Shown here: positions 22,831-32,272 of the stretch, piece after piece | Layout of the letters: every line of letters begins with the position of its first letter | Numbering within the stretch: the first letter of the stretch is position 1 | Source: Micrasema longulum | Taxonomy: Eukaryota; Arthropoda; Insecta; Trichoptera; Brachycentridae | NCBI GenBank assembly: GCA_022494885.1 | Contig: JAGVSM010002394.1 | Span: 1 to 64,000, forward strand | Reading direction: 5' to 3' | DNA length: 64,000 nucleotides | Made by a program: the position numbers and the translations under genes | The notes under the pieces: model-generated | The model's input: the letters and a program-made list of their open reading frames with translations, nothing else | The model's database searches: none | Told to the model about the DNA's origin: nothing

Positions 22831-23025
22831 TTAATCATTTGGTGCATTAATAAATGAATCAAAATGAATATTACAAATCTGACGACGTTTTAAAAACTGT
22901 GTTGTAAACTTATGTATTCTTCTCCGCGAGATGACGTCACGCCGCTCGCGCTGTCTTGGTGTGAAGTGTTCCAAATCCGAATCCCGTTCCTTGTTTAAAT
23001 GTTTGAAACCACTCCCGCGTTCCAT
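22831..23025 (-). CDS. unidentified arginine-rich 64-codon frame
   Basis: An ATG-started minus-strand frame (ATG at 23023-23025) rich in Arg and Lys with a central 'RQRERRDVISRRR' stretch. It lies in a patch of higher GC around a TGACGTCA palindrome and is preceded on its strand by CTGTCA / TGACAG type motifs. I do not recognise a family. It may be a first exon, part of a transposon, or chance; no second copy is visible in this window. Confidence 0.25.
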   Translation of the reverse strand: MERGSGFKHLNKERDSDLEHFTPRQRERRDVISRRRIHKFTTQFLKRRQICNIHFDSFINAPND

Positions 23026-23398
23026 TCTATTTGACAGTATTTAAACTGCTGTCAGATTTGCGGGCTTACATTTAACTTTATTTTAAGATGTTTTGTGTTT
23101 GGCATAATATTTGCCTTTAAACTTCATATCGAAACAATTGCTTCGTTCTAACCAATTTCATTCTGTCAGGTCAATATTAAATTTTAATTTATTCCACTTT
23201 CAAAGGGAAAACTGTTCTAGAAATTTTTACTGTCAAACAAAGAACTTCTGTTAGAAGATAATGATGAATTTGTCTGGTTTAAGCACTGACACTTTTTTAA
23301 AAAAAAGATAAAAAATCATTATACGTGGAGAATTAAATCCATTTCTCCAAACTGACAATGTGAGCTGACAATGGGTTATGCAGCCAACAATGTATTAA

Positions 23399-24085
23399 AG
23401 ATGTACTCGGACCAGAGAAAATCAACATGTAATAACACTGACTAACCTGGGATTGAGACGCCCTTCTTGTCGGCAATCAGCTCGCGCAATCAGGAAAACT
23501 TGTGATCAGAACACTGCTGCAGGCACACAATTCCGTCTGAAGGCGGCGGATGAACTGAAAAATGATGAAATGTTTGCGGCGTTGTGCGAGTTTAGGCGAA
23601 GTTATAATAATTTTAATTTATTTCAACAGAGAGGGAAAACATTTCTGAGAAGGCAATATGGAAGTCCGGGTATTTACAGAGCTTATGACCTGTCATTGGC
23701 TGGTTTAAGTGGCCACTTTTACCATTCTGCCCATGTTTGAACATCCACATTTCCTCAACTCTTCCATCTGTTGACTTTTGTGAAGCAAAAGAGCTGAAAC
23801 CTTGTAAATGCCCAGACATCCATATTCCCTTCTCAGAAATGTTTTCCCTCTCTGTTGAAATAAATTTAAATATGAACAACTCCCTAGGGAGGAAATCCAG
23901 CCAGTCTGCAAGCATTTGGACATAATCAAACATTGTTGAAGTTATAATAACTTAAACGGCGAAAATAGCGAAATAATTTTGTCAATTCAAAGAGGCGTGG
24001 GTAACATTCAGTCGAAAAAGCGAACGAAGAGAGAACGCGGGCCAAACAAGGCAGCCAAACCAAAAATTTCCCGTAAGACGTAGCA
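23399..24085 (+). pseudogene. unidentified reading frame split by R1
   Basis: The frame is open from 23399 to the R1 insertion at 23611. If R1 and one copy of its 12-bp flank are ignored, it continues in the same frame to a stop at about 24083. The first part has 'CRQSARAIRK' and an acidic-helical stretch ('AADELKNDEMFAAL'); the second ends in a strongly basic tail ('KKRTKRERG'). There is no ATG near the beginning, so an upstream exon is likely if it is a gene. It could also be ORF1 of an unknown retroelement. I do not recognise the family. Composition is less AT-rich than its surroundings. Confidence 0.4.
23611..23937 (-). mobile_element. R1, short complete copy with 12-13-bp flanks
   Basis: GAAGTTATAATAA occurs at 23598-23610 and 23938-23950; the first G of the right copy may be the element's own end, giving 12 bp. 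The element starts 'ttttaatttatttcaacag' and ends 'cataatcaaacattgtt'. Both arms are present with a central deletion, so it is only 327 bp. It interrupts the frame at 23399-24085. Confidence 0.92.
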
Positions 24086-24398
24086 ACCTCACAAAACAAA
24101 AATTAACCAGTATCTACTTACATATGATTATTCTGGCTAAAATACATCGAAACAAATTATCGGCTCAACCAATACGAATTCAAGTTAAAAATTAATATGC
24201 TTATTAGCCGTTACCATAGATATAATATTAGCTGGCAGCCATCAAAATTTTGAAAAATGTACTTAAATACAGTGAGTTTTTTACTGACATTTCTTGGTGG
24301 AACTGCATTTTAATTGTAATTATAAAAATACGTTTATAGTTTTATTCCACTTTTATTTATAAATTTTCATCGGTGACCGGGTTTTGTCGTGACTGACA

Positions 24399-24439
24399 CC
24401 AGTCTGACGATGTCGGTCACAACAAAACCCGGTCGCTGG
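24399..24439 (+). ncRNA. hammerhead-ribozyme-like motif 1
   Basis: Reads CCAG-T, then core CTGACGA, then a stem-loop with arms GTCG and CAAC around GTCA, then AAAA and CCCGGTC, then GCTGG. Stem I would be CCAG/CTGG plus a G-U pair, and cleavage would follow GGTC. Two positions differ from a perfect hammerhead (the GAAA box reads AAAA; the stem II 3' arm is CAAC where motif 2 has CGAC). Stem III would be extremely short, as described for Penelope-like hammerheads that act as dimers. Likely a decayed copy. Confidence 0.5.
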
Positions 24440-24543
24440 TAAAAAATTATAAAAAAAATTGAAATAAAACCATATACGTATTTTTATTATTATGTACCCC
24501 AGGTTGCACTTGTATATCACATAGAAATTTGTTTAGTCTCCCA

Positions 24544-24584
24544 CCAGTCTGAAAATGTCAGTCACGACGAAACCCGTTCACTGG
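24544..24584 (+). ncRNA. hammerhead-ribozyme-like motif 2
   Basis: A second unit 145 bp downstream: CCAGT, core CTGAAAA (mutated from CTGACGA), GTCA-GTCA-CGAC, an intact GAAA box, CCCGTTC, then ACTGG. Stem I CCAGT/ACTGG is perfect. The mutations fall at places different from motif 1, so the ancestral form deduced from both would satisfy the hammerhead core. Confidence 0.5.
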
Positions 24585-24699
24585 TAAAAAATTTTATAAA
24601 ATAATTATACATAAAAGTGGAATAAAACTATAAAGTATTTTTATTGTTATAATTAAAATGCAGTTCCACCAAGAAATGTCAGTAAAAAAACTCAATATA

Positions 24700-25500
24700 T
24701 TATGTATTTAAATATTTAGCTCATTATTTATTCCGTAAATTGGATTGTATTGACGAATAAAACTATGTTTTTATTCTGTTCCTTTATAAACTTTTATTTA
24801 TGCTATTTCGTAAAATGCCTTTTGCCGGACAATTCAGTTGATAAAGTTGTACCATGTATTTATGCAAAGGGGGCATTTGGCAATTTTTGGACACAGTGCG
24901 ATGTACGAGTATGATAACTTGATTATACGTGCCTTCTGGTAGATATACAAGTCTATGATCTTTGGCTTTTTTATTTTTTATTTAATATGTTTTGCGACTT
25001 GAATCACAAAAATGAAACGTTTATTTTATCAGCTGTTTGGAAGATATTGCCATTTGGCAATATGGCAGCCAATGTACAATTGGCATTATGTACAAAAACT
25101 AAAATAAATATCGGTTTTTCGGTATCGCGTTTTTGGTCCGATATTCCGGTATTTTGATATTGTTGAAAACCGATGACTGCGCTCAACTCTAAACGAAAAA
25201 AAAAATGATGAACTCTGGTTTACGTAAACCCTACATATAAAACTTTTCGTCTATTTCTGGGAGTGCAGCGGTAAAATTCATTCACATTGTGTTCCCGGTA
25301 TATTGTTCCCTGACAAAGTTCCTGCTAAAACAAAGTCAATGGATTGATAAGATTTGTTGGCCGTTAGTTCAACAATAAACAACTATTACATGGTGCACTG
25401 TTGATTTAACAGTGCTTGCCAATACAGTTCAGCGTCCAACTAACCCCCCACAAAATTTTGGAAAAAATATTAAAACATCCATCATCTTTCCCTTTCCGCA
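24700..25500. other. largely unannotated; LINE K-type hairpin at 25040-25070
   Basis: The segment at 25030-25090 carries the TTGCC / GGCAA stem-loop and the nearby 'gccaatgtac' seen in LINE family K ends, here in plus orientation. Nothing else is recognisable. Confidence 0.4.
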
Positions 25501-25504
25501 CCTA

Positions 25505-25560
25505 AACGCGCATAGGTCACTGGATTGGTACACCAATCGCAGTACATCTCGATCAATTTT
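25505..25560. repeat. short dispersed repeat shared with 62345-62400
   Basis: The text 'ggattggtacaccaatcgca' with flanking 'cataggtcact' is matched at 62345-62400 with a few changes. 'ttggtacaccaa' is itself an inverted repeat. Function unknown. Confidence 0.5.
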
Positions 25561-25574
25561 GTTACATGAAGGTA

Positions 25575-25915
25575 AGGTGATCAGTCTTACGCTTCCGGTA
25601 CCTATTGACTATGGTTACTGTTCAATATTTCAAAATGCTCAGTTACGTCTTTCACCAGGGCCCACAAAACGCTTTTCTTCCGCTATAGAATGAATGACCA
25701 GAATCTTATGCGGACTTCGAAGGTTAGAGATCTAGACATCACTTTTGTGAGTTCCCTGACATTTCATAATCAGATCGAAACAGTTTGTAGTAGTTCGTTA
25801 AAGATGTTGGAATTCGTCTTGCGTATTGCCAGGGTTTTTGGTAGTACACGAGTACTGAGAATTCTTTGGTTCGACCCTTCACTCGCAGAGAGAATGATAA
25901 TTTGGCCCCAGACCT
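25575..25915 (+). pseudogene. LINE family H, partial duplicate
   Basis: Encodes 'MNDQNLMRTSKVRDLDITF' and 'SSLTFHNQIETVCSSSLKML', then 'LRIARVFGSTRVLRIL', about 90% like 26237-26515 in the next copy. It stops abruptly where the next copy begins, so two H-family pieces are stacked in the same orientation. Confidence 0.75.
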
Positions 25916-27090
25916 AGGAAAAGTTGCCCATGTCTGCCTTAGAACATCACAATTACTACCTCCGAAACCGGAACCAATACGTTTCACATAGATTGTTAGC
26001 ATCAAAAATTTTTAAAACTTACTCAGGTGTTCCCCAGCATCAGTCTTTATCCAACCTGGGCCCATTACAGTTCTCTATTTTTATCAATGATATTAAAAAA
26101 ATTGTATTCAAATCGCGTTTTTTATTATTCGCGAATGACTTGAAGCTATTTTTGAGGGTTAAAACTTTGGATGATTTCGTACTCTCCTGGCAGATATAAT
26201 AAACGTATCTGAATGGGGAAGACGAAATAAATTATTGTTCAATATTTCAAAATGCTCAGTTATGTCTTTCACTAGGGCCCACAAAACGCTTTTCTTCCGC
26301 CATAGAATGAATGACCAGTATCTTATGCGGACTTCGAAGGTCAAAGATCTAGGCATCACTTTTGTGAGTTCCCTGACATTTCATGATCAGATCAAAACAG
26401 TTTGTAGTAGTTCGTTGAAGATGTTAGGATTCGTCTTGCGTACTGCCAGGATTTTTGGTCGTACACAAGTACTGAGAATTCTTTATAACTCGTTGGTGCG
26501 AAGTAGACTCGAGAGTGGCGCGATGATTTGAGGATCGTGTGAGTTGAAGTTCTCTCTTATGGTGGAAAGGGTTCAGAAGAAATTTCTTCGGTTTCTCTAC
26601 ATGAGGGAGTGCGGATATTATCCATGGCTTTATCCCACTGAGTTCCTCCAGGGTATGCTCGGTTACAGCAGTTTGAAGACCAGAAGGAATGTGTATTTAA
26701 CTCCGCACTTCTTTCGATTGTTGCGCGGTATTATTGACAACCCTGAAATTATGCGGAGCATTAGCTTTTATGTTCCGGATTTACCTTAGACAGCGTCAGC
26801 ATAGACTGTTTCACATTCCAATATACAGGACCAACCGGCCAATAGTTATGCCTGTTGGAAGGGCTGTCTCTATGTTGTACAATATTATTTTGGAGATTGA
26901 CATTTTTCACGTCTCTTGGGGAGTTTTTCGTCACAAGATTCTCTTACTTTTTTAACATGTTATTCTCTAGATATTATGTATACTTACGTGTTATTTTGAA
27001 ATATACATAATTTTACCTTATTATTTTAATTATTTCTATATGTATGAATTAAGATATTCCATTTTGTAATGTATATTTATATGATTAAAT
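25916..27090 (+). pseudogene. LINE family H, longest copy (RT palm to 3' end)
   Basis: Contains 'SYLRNRNQYV'-like text, then 'YSGVPQHQSLSNLGPLQFS', 'IFINDIKK', and 'FLLFANDLKLF', where the catalytic YADD is replaced by FAND, so it cannot be active. The thumb part follows ('FNISKCSVMSFTRAHKTLFF', 'VKDLGITFVSSLTFHDQI', 'VLRILYNSLVRSRLESGAMI'), a stop at 26529, then 'VERVQKKFLRFLYMRECGYY' and 'TRRNVYLTPHFFRLLRGIID'. The 3' UTR ends near 27090 in an A-rich tail. The order fits a CR1-group LINE. Confidence 0.85.
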
Positions 27091-27469
27091 AAAATTGAAA
27101 AAAAATAATTAAAATATTCCAGTGTGAAAACTTCCCTATAAACAAATTGGAGTAGTTTGCACGCATGTAACACCTAATATTTATACCTTTAAAGGTATGA
27201 ACATGTATTTTTTTTCGCTAACAATTTCATCGGCGTGTTAGTCTTTTCCAAAATACAATGCAGGCCAAAATTATTGGAACCAAAACAATGTACAAAACTC
27301 GTCTACGATTCGAACTTTTGATTACAAATATCTATTGTACCTTTGGTGAATGCTGGTACTCGAATCGTTCACAAACTTGTTACGACTGTTGGTAAATTGG
27401 ACCGTCACAAGTTAGACGGAACAATAAAAAAGTTTTAAAGTCTACATTTTCTAAAAGTTTGATCCATAC
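27091..27469. other. no recognisable feature
   Basis: Unannotated. No coding or repeat match I can support. Confidence 0.4.
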
Positions 27470-27635
27470 TGCTTTATTTAAATTCATTGCAATAGAGAGG
27501 AAAACATTTTTGAAAATGGACAATGGAAGTCTAGGCATTTGCAGCGCTAAAGACCTGACATTAAATGGTTAAACTGGCCATTTCGAAAACCGTGCAATAT
27601 TCCGTATTCTGCCTATGTTTAAAATATCCAACAAG
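27470..27635 (+). mobile_element. diverged R1 arm
   Basis: 'gagaggaaaacatttttgaa' and 'agtctaggcatttgcagcgc' are R1 arm motifs with several substitutions, including in the core. It is the most diverged copy, hence probably old. Confidence 0.6.
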
Positions 27636-27639
27636 CTAA

Positions 27640-27885
27640 TGAACTAGCATACCCTGCTGATCCTTGATGCTGCTGCTCTTTGAGCCTTGTCAGGGCCCCC
27701 GAAGTTGGCGATCAATTACAGAGAAAGTATTTTGGTCCTGCGTTACTCTTATATTCTGCAGCCAAGACAACTGCTTATTGGATGTATCTACTCGCCATAG
27801 TGATTCCTGGGAAAAGATGACCGGAGTGGTTTCCCGTCGCTTTCTCTGGTGGAATTTTCTATTGGGGTTACCTTCGATTAGATTT
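27640..27885 (-). pseudogene. LINE extreme C-terminus
   Basis: Minus-strand peptide 'NKQLSWLQNIRVTQDQNTFS' and then, across a frameshift, 'RQLRGPDKAQRAAA'. This fits the end of a LINE type closing in 'R..SWL.N.R.W......LF..A......A..IAN...G'. A similar closing sequence is at 63355-63465. Upstream parts are absent. Confidence 0.5.
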
Positions 27886-28396
27886 GTGAGCACCCTGACA
27901 TTTCATGAACATATAGAGACAATCAGTGGTAAGGCATTGAAGATGTAATATTTGCTCTGCGTACTGCTAGGGTTTTCGAAAATACCCTCGTGTTGAGAAC
28001 TCTTAACAACTCCTTGGTACGAAATGGACTCGAGAGTGACTCGGTGATTTGGGGGCACATTGACTGAAGTACTCTCTTATGATAGAGAAAATCCAAAAGA
28101 AGTTTCTGAGATATCTTTACATGATAGAGTGCGGGTTTGATCCTCGGCTTTACCCGACCGAGTTTCTCCAGGGTATGCTTGGCTACAACAGTTTAGACAC
28201 TAGAAGGAATGTGTATTTGACTACACATTTTTGTCGATTGTTGCGCGGTATGATCGATAATTCTGATATTATGATGAGCATTGGTTTCTATGTTCCTAAT
28301 AATAACCTAAGACAGCATCAAAGAGTGAATAATCAAATCTACACAACAGTCGGAATGTTTTTGACTTTGACAAATAAAAAACAATTAATACATTAG
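27886..28396 (+). pseudogene. LINE family H, third plus-strand piece
   Basis: Continues the H family from 'RFVSTLTFHEHIETISGKAL' through a frameshift to 'VFENTLVLRTLNNSLVRNG', a stop near 28065, then 'IEKIQKKFLRYLYMIECGFD', 'TRRNVYLTTHFCRLLRGMID' and 'SIGFYVPNNNLRQHQRVNNQ'. It diverges from the 25916 copy at about 15-20% of residues. Confidence 0.8.
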
Positions 28397-28983
28397 TTTT
28401 TTGTATTTTAAACAAGTATCTAATTACGTATTTGACCAGTTTTAGTAGTAGTTTTAAAGTACCTACCGTAAGATTTTTCTTGAACTGTCAGGTGTTTTCA
28501 GCAAATTTTGTTTTGTGTTTTCAGCAGCTTATATAAATCAAGTCTATTTAAACATTTCAAAGATGATAAACGGTAATTTACATTTTTTAGATTATTGTGC
28601 TTTCTATGTTTACTTTTGTATGGGTACTATTGTGTACCATATTTACGTGTATACTTATTTTTAAATTACTTTAATTGACATTATTATCACTATTATTTTA
28701 TTTTTTTCTAGACAAAAGAATTTTATTGTTTTTAATATTCTTATATTTTGTACCTTTTAAAGAAAAATATATACATATATATATATATTTTCCTTTTAAA
28801 ATTTTATCTGCACACATTTTTTAACTATTTTTATATATCTAAATATGTTCTTAATACAAAACTGCTCTGTTATATTTAATTTTATTTTTAAGTTTTTCAC
28901 ATTATATTGAAATGTTTATGTTATTTTAAATATGTATTTTTTAAGGTAAAAAGCACTGCGTGCCGTGTATATTAATAAATAAA
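28397..28983 (+). mobile_element. AT-rich region ending in a LINE 3' terminus
   Basis: An AT-rich tract with no frame leads to the hairpin GGTAAAAAGCACTGCGTGCC region at 28945-28966 and 'aataaataaattga'. The final 65 bp match the unit at 1-115. Whether the whole tract is one UTR is uncertain. Confidence 0.35.
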
Positions 28984-29287
28984 TTGAGAAATGCTGATTT
29001 TCGATCGACACTATTTTCAGGAAGTGATTATTACAGTTTTTTGTATGAAAGCGGCCTGGCTGATTTTAGCAGAACATAGAATTGACCTTACTGCACCCGA
29101 TAAACTACTTTTAATTACTTATATTGTATATGTATATGAAATCAATATATTGCTGCTCTTACTATGCGTCATTAATTTTAAAGATGTTTTTTAAATTGGC
29201 ATAAATTTATTTTCTTATTTAAAGATTCTACTCATCTTTTCTTTGAATCCCTTAAAGTTAAGAATCAAAATAAAGTTAAATAAAATG

Positions 29288-29440
29288 AAAAGTTAAGAAT
29301 CAAAATAAAGAATGAAAAACATGCTTAGATGTAAAAATAAAATAAAATAATAACATGTTTTTCCTTTAAAAAAAAAAAGTTATTATTTTATTTTTACATC
29401 TAAGCATGTTTTTCATTCTTTATTTTGATTCTTAACTTTT
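29288..29440. repeat. 58-bp perfect inverted repeat (hairpin)
   Basis: Arms 29288-29345 and 29383-29440 are exact reverse complements over 58 bp with a 37-nt loop. Both arms continue as partly complementary text into the loop. A direct repeat of the arm tip ('gttaagaatcaaaataaag') also lies just upstream at about 29259. It is AT-rich with no matching copy elsewhere in the window. It could be a very young fold-back insertion, a hairpin RNA source, or an assembly fold-back artefact. Confidence 0.95.
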
Positions 29441-29740
29441 AATTACTTTTACAAATTTTCTTCATTTTTTTACTTCAATTGTAATTTTGAAACAACTTCT
29501 GTTTATGCTTTTTTTCCTTCTCTTTTTTGTACTTTAATTAATAACCTTACATATAATTACTTTATAATATGGAAACTTCACTGGTCCATTAGAGTTAAGT
29601 CTAACTGTGTAAAATATAAAACAATGTAACTGTACTGTATGTTTCCTAAATAAAAGAAAAAAAATAAAATAATAATAACACCAATATAACATTTTTTCTT
29701 AAATGTGGACTGGCTGCTTTCTGCATAACTTCGTTCAATT

Positions 29741-29790
29741 TACCACTGTAATTGGGCTTTCTGGCCTGTTGTGGTGCAAAAAAAGTGCAA
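29741..29790 (+). mobile_element. 3' fragment of SINE type a
   Basis: 'ttaccactgtaattgggctt' then 'ctggcctgttgtggtgcaaa' equals the 3' end of the SINE at 4990-5167, in the opposite orientation. The tRNA-like head is missing. Confidence 0.65.
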
Positions 29791-29864
29791 TCGAGATTTT
29801 TTTTAATAAACAAAGCATATGATTTTTAAAAGTAATTAACTGTTCATTAAAATAACTAACTTTT

Positions 29865-30557
29865 CTGGAACACTTTGATAATATAGTAAACAGATCCTTA
29901 AAAATTTTAGGCTTTATTAATAGAACTACGTCTGATTTCCAAAGTATGCTTACACTTAAAACACTTTATTGCTCTTTAGTTCGCCCTATTCTTGAATATG
30001 CATCTGTAATCTGGTCCCCTCATTATGCTGTTCATATCAAGCGCCTTGAATCAGTTCAACATCGTTTTATAAGAAAAATTGCATGGAAGATGGGATTGGA
30101 AAGAGGAGACTATTCATATTCTGATATGGAGAGGTTTTTAAGCATATCAAGTCTTGAAAAACGCAGATGCATTGCAGATATAATCTGCATGTATAAAATT
30201 ATGAACTGTCTCATTGATGCCCCTGAAATTTTGCAAAAGATTCTTTTTAACGTTCCCACCCGTAGACTAAGAAATAATGAAATGCTTTTCCTCGGTCACT
30301 ACAGGACCAATTATGGTGCACAGTCGCCTTTGCCCAGAATGATCAGGCGGGTGAACGATCATCAAGATCTTGATTATTATGGTGTAAGGATGTCTTTCTT
30401 TACAAATCAGCTAAAGAATCTGTATAGTTAGCCTATGCTTTTTACTTAATCTAAAAAATCTATCATCTGTCTTTGCTGCTTATTTCTGTTCCTTATATTT
30501 TTTTATTCCTTTGTAAAAATTTCTTTTAATTGTAATGTTTATAATGGACTTTGTCCG

Positions 30558-30596
<39 letters not shown>

Positions 30597-30600
30597 AATG
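29865..30600 (+). pseudogene. LINE family E relative with the longest open frame (161 codons)
   Basis: The frame at 29946-30431 encodes 'TLKTLYCSLVRPILEYASVI', 'RLESVQHRFIRKIAWKMGLE', 'ISSLEKRRCIADIICMYKIM', 'ILFNVPTRRLRNNEMLFLGH' and 'YRTNYGAQSPLPRMIRRVN'. This is the complete post-palm C-terminus of a CR1/Jockey-like polymerase, ending at 'LKNLYS'. Upstream sequence from about 29880 still encodes 'LGFINRTTSDF'-like residues. The 3' end 'atggactttgtccgtaaata' plus a (aaat)n run from 30558 is the family terminus. The RT palm is missing; the preserved frame suggests recent insertion. Confidence 0.9.
30558..30598 (+). repeat. (AAAT)n tail
   Basis: About ten perfect 'aaat' units forming the tail of the preceding LINE. 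The perfect repeat supports a young insertion. Confidence 0.9.
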
Positions 30601-30984
30601 TTTAATTTGTTTTTGCAATATTCGGATCAGAAAAGAGGCCACGAGACCTCTAGAACGGACTCGGGTACGTGAAGGGTGCTTCAATATCCAGGATTAACGT
30701 TTTTATCACCGCTCTCATTAAGTACGTACTTGTGACGTCATCATTTCTCCAGCCAGGGTTACTTTCAATGTGATCTAATGACTGCGTAGTGACAAATTTA
30801 CAGTTTAATGCGGTCTGATCAGAAACCAGAGCTGATGGAAATATGTCAGTTCAACTGTCACTTATAGCGATGCTTATTTCATTCCTTTCGAATGTTTCAA
30901 ACTTGTAATACGAGGTGTGTTCAGAAAAAAACGGGAATTTTTAAATTTCGCGGGTTCTGGGAGTCCGATTGTCATTTTTTTTGG
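30600..30984. other. no recognisable feature
   Basis: Unannotated stretch of somewhat higher GC. The segment near 30905-30960 ('cgaggtgtgttcagaaaaaa') has the ring of a Tc1/mariner inverted end ('tacgaggtgtgttcaaaaag'), but no partner or transposase is seen. Confidence 0.35.
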
Positions 30985-31022
30985 TTATTTATTTATTTAT
31001 TAACGGACATTGTCCATGTACA
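30985..31022 (-). mobile_element. LINE family E 3' end stub
   Basis: 'atttattaacggacattgtc' with 'catgtacacag' is the reverse of the family terminus. Only about 40 bp of it remain, as in a very short 5'-truncated insertion. Confidence 0.65.
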
Positions 31023-31690
31023 CAGAAGGCAGAAGGCTAAACTCGCAGAAGGCTAAACTAGCAGTTCACAACGGAGTTCTAGTGTCAACTCTAATGTATG
31101 GGAGCGAAGTATAGAATTGGAAAAAAGATGATAAAAGTAGGTTGTATGCTGTCAAAATGCGATCCCTCAGGCAAATGTGTGGTAAAACGATGTATGATAG
31201 GGGCACAAATGTCGAGATCCGTGAAGTGTGTAAGGCTGAGACATGCATTATCGACAGAATCAAGAAAGGGGTGCTGCGTTGGTTTGGACGTGTAGAGCGA
31301 ATGGACAGCGAAAGAACGGCTAAAGGGATCTACAATGCGAATGTTCATTGTACGTGAAATAGCGATAAATGAATCGAAAGATTTTTTTAAATATGAATTA
31401 ATTATAAATTTTAAAAACAGTATTGTGTTTGGACCTGAAATTCTTGGTAACAAAAGTGTACGATTGCTGCAAGAAAAGCGATTTGCTTATGAATGTTGAT
31501 AATTCGAAAGTAAAGGTTTTTGAAAGAGATGAAAATATAACTTAATGTGAGATCAGTGTGAACGGAGATATTCTGAATCAGGTAGAAGATTTTTTGTATC
31601 CAGGAAGTATGTTACTAGGGATGGAAAGACCGAGAAAATATAGAAAGGAGGGTGAACGGTGCACTGAAATCAACACAACCACCTCATCCT
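31022..31690 (+). pseudogene. RTE-like LINE family C, permuted copy
   Basis: Two pieces of the family seen at 13500-14945, in swapped order. First (31022-31350) comes the downstream part: 'KLAVHNGVLVSTLMYGSE', 'LRQMCGKTMYDRGTNVEIRE', 'IKKGVLRWFGRVERMDSER'. After about 90 bp of other DNA, the upstream part follows (31435-31685): 'EILGNKSVRLLQEK' / 'CCKKSDLLMNVDNSKVK' and 'NGDILNQVEDFLYPGSM'. This order would result from neighbouring head-to-tail copies or a tandem duplication followed by deletion. Both pieces have frame damage. Confidence 0.75.
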
Positions 31691-32119
31691 ATTATGCCAT
31701 ATGTTGCCACTGATTGGAAGAATGCAAAGCACACCGAAAAGAGGTTTAATATTACGAGGCTTTTATTTAAAGCTTGTAGAATTTCATAGGAAGAAATAAA
31801 GCTTTATTTCAGAGGGGATTTCTCTTAAATTTACGGTAATTTGCGAAGAAATTCAACCCGTTTTGATCTAACATTTATTCAAATGAATGAGATTTCGCTT
31901 TTTCGTTCTGCGAAACCATATTACCCCTTGATTAATTTTTTGTTCTTTTTACTGGGATTCCTTCTCATGTTCGCCCATAACTTGTGATTACACTCAATTA
32001 AGTTTGCGATTGATTCAACCCTTAACTCGCCAATGGTTCAAATTTATCCAGGTTTAAAATAACTCATGTATTTATTTATTTGACAATTGTAGTCCGCATT
32101 ACTTCGCGGGCTGTTTAAC
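31690..32119. other. unannotated; possible LINE tail at 32068-32115
   Basis: 'tatttatttatttgacaatt' followed by 'gcattacttcgcgggctgtt' looks like a minus-strand LINE terminus. The rest shows nothing I can name. Confidence 0.35.
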
Positions 32120-32272
32120 CCGTCACGCAATACAGACTGTAAATACAAGCAATATTTTTAATTTGTCCAAAAGTTTGAAGACGAAATATTGGATTTCACC
32201 CCCCAAGGAGTCATTAAAATTGCAGCAGTGATGGAGAAGAGGATATGAAAGTCCAGGCATTTACGGGGCTTA

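Larger units (their letters stand above)
24274..24693. mobile_element. fold-back element with hammerhead-like units
   Basis: The outer arms (24274-24400 and 24555-24693) are inverted copies starting 'gagttttttactgacatttc'. Inside are two direct copies of a unit holding 'gtcggtcac', 'aaaacccggtc' and 'gctggtaaaaaatt'-type text. So three copies of one unit lie here, one inverted and two direct. Dispersed inverted and direct terminal units with hammerhead cores are typical of Penelope-like elements. No RT or GIY-YIG remnant is seen. Confidence 0.6.

Noticed and set aside
23598..23950. R1 as an introner-like intron inside the frame at 23399
   Set aside because: GT and AG exist in the duplicated flanks, but splicing there would shift the frame, and R1 itself does not start with GT or end with AG.
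30558..30598. CRISPR-like short repeats
   Set aside because: Only an (aaat)n LINE tail; no spacers, and the context is eukaryotic.
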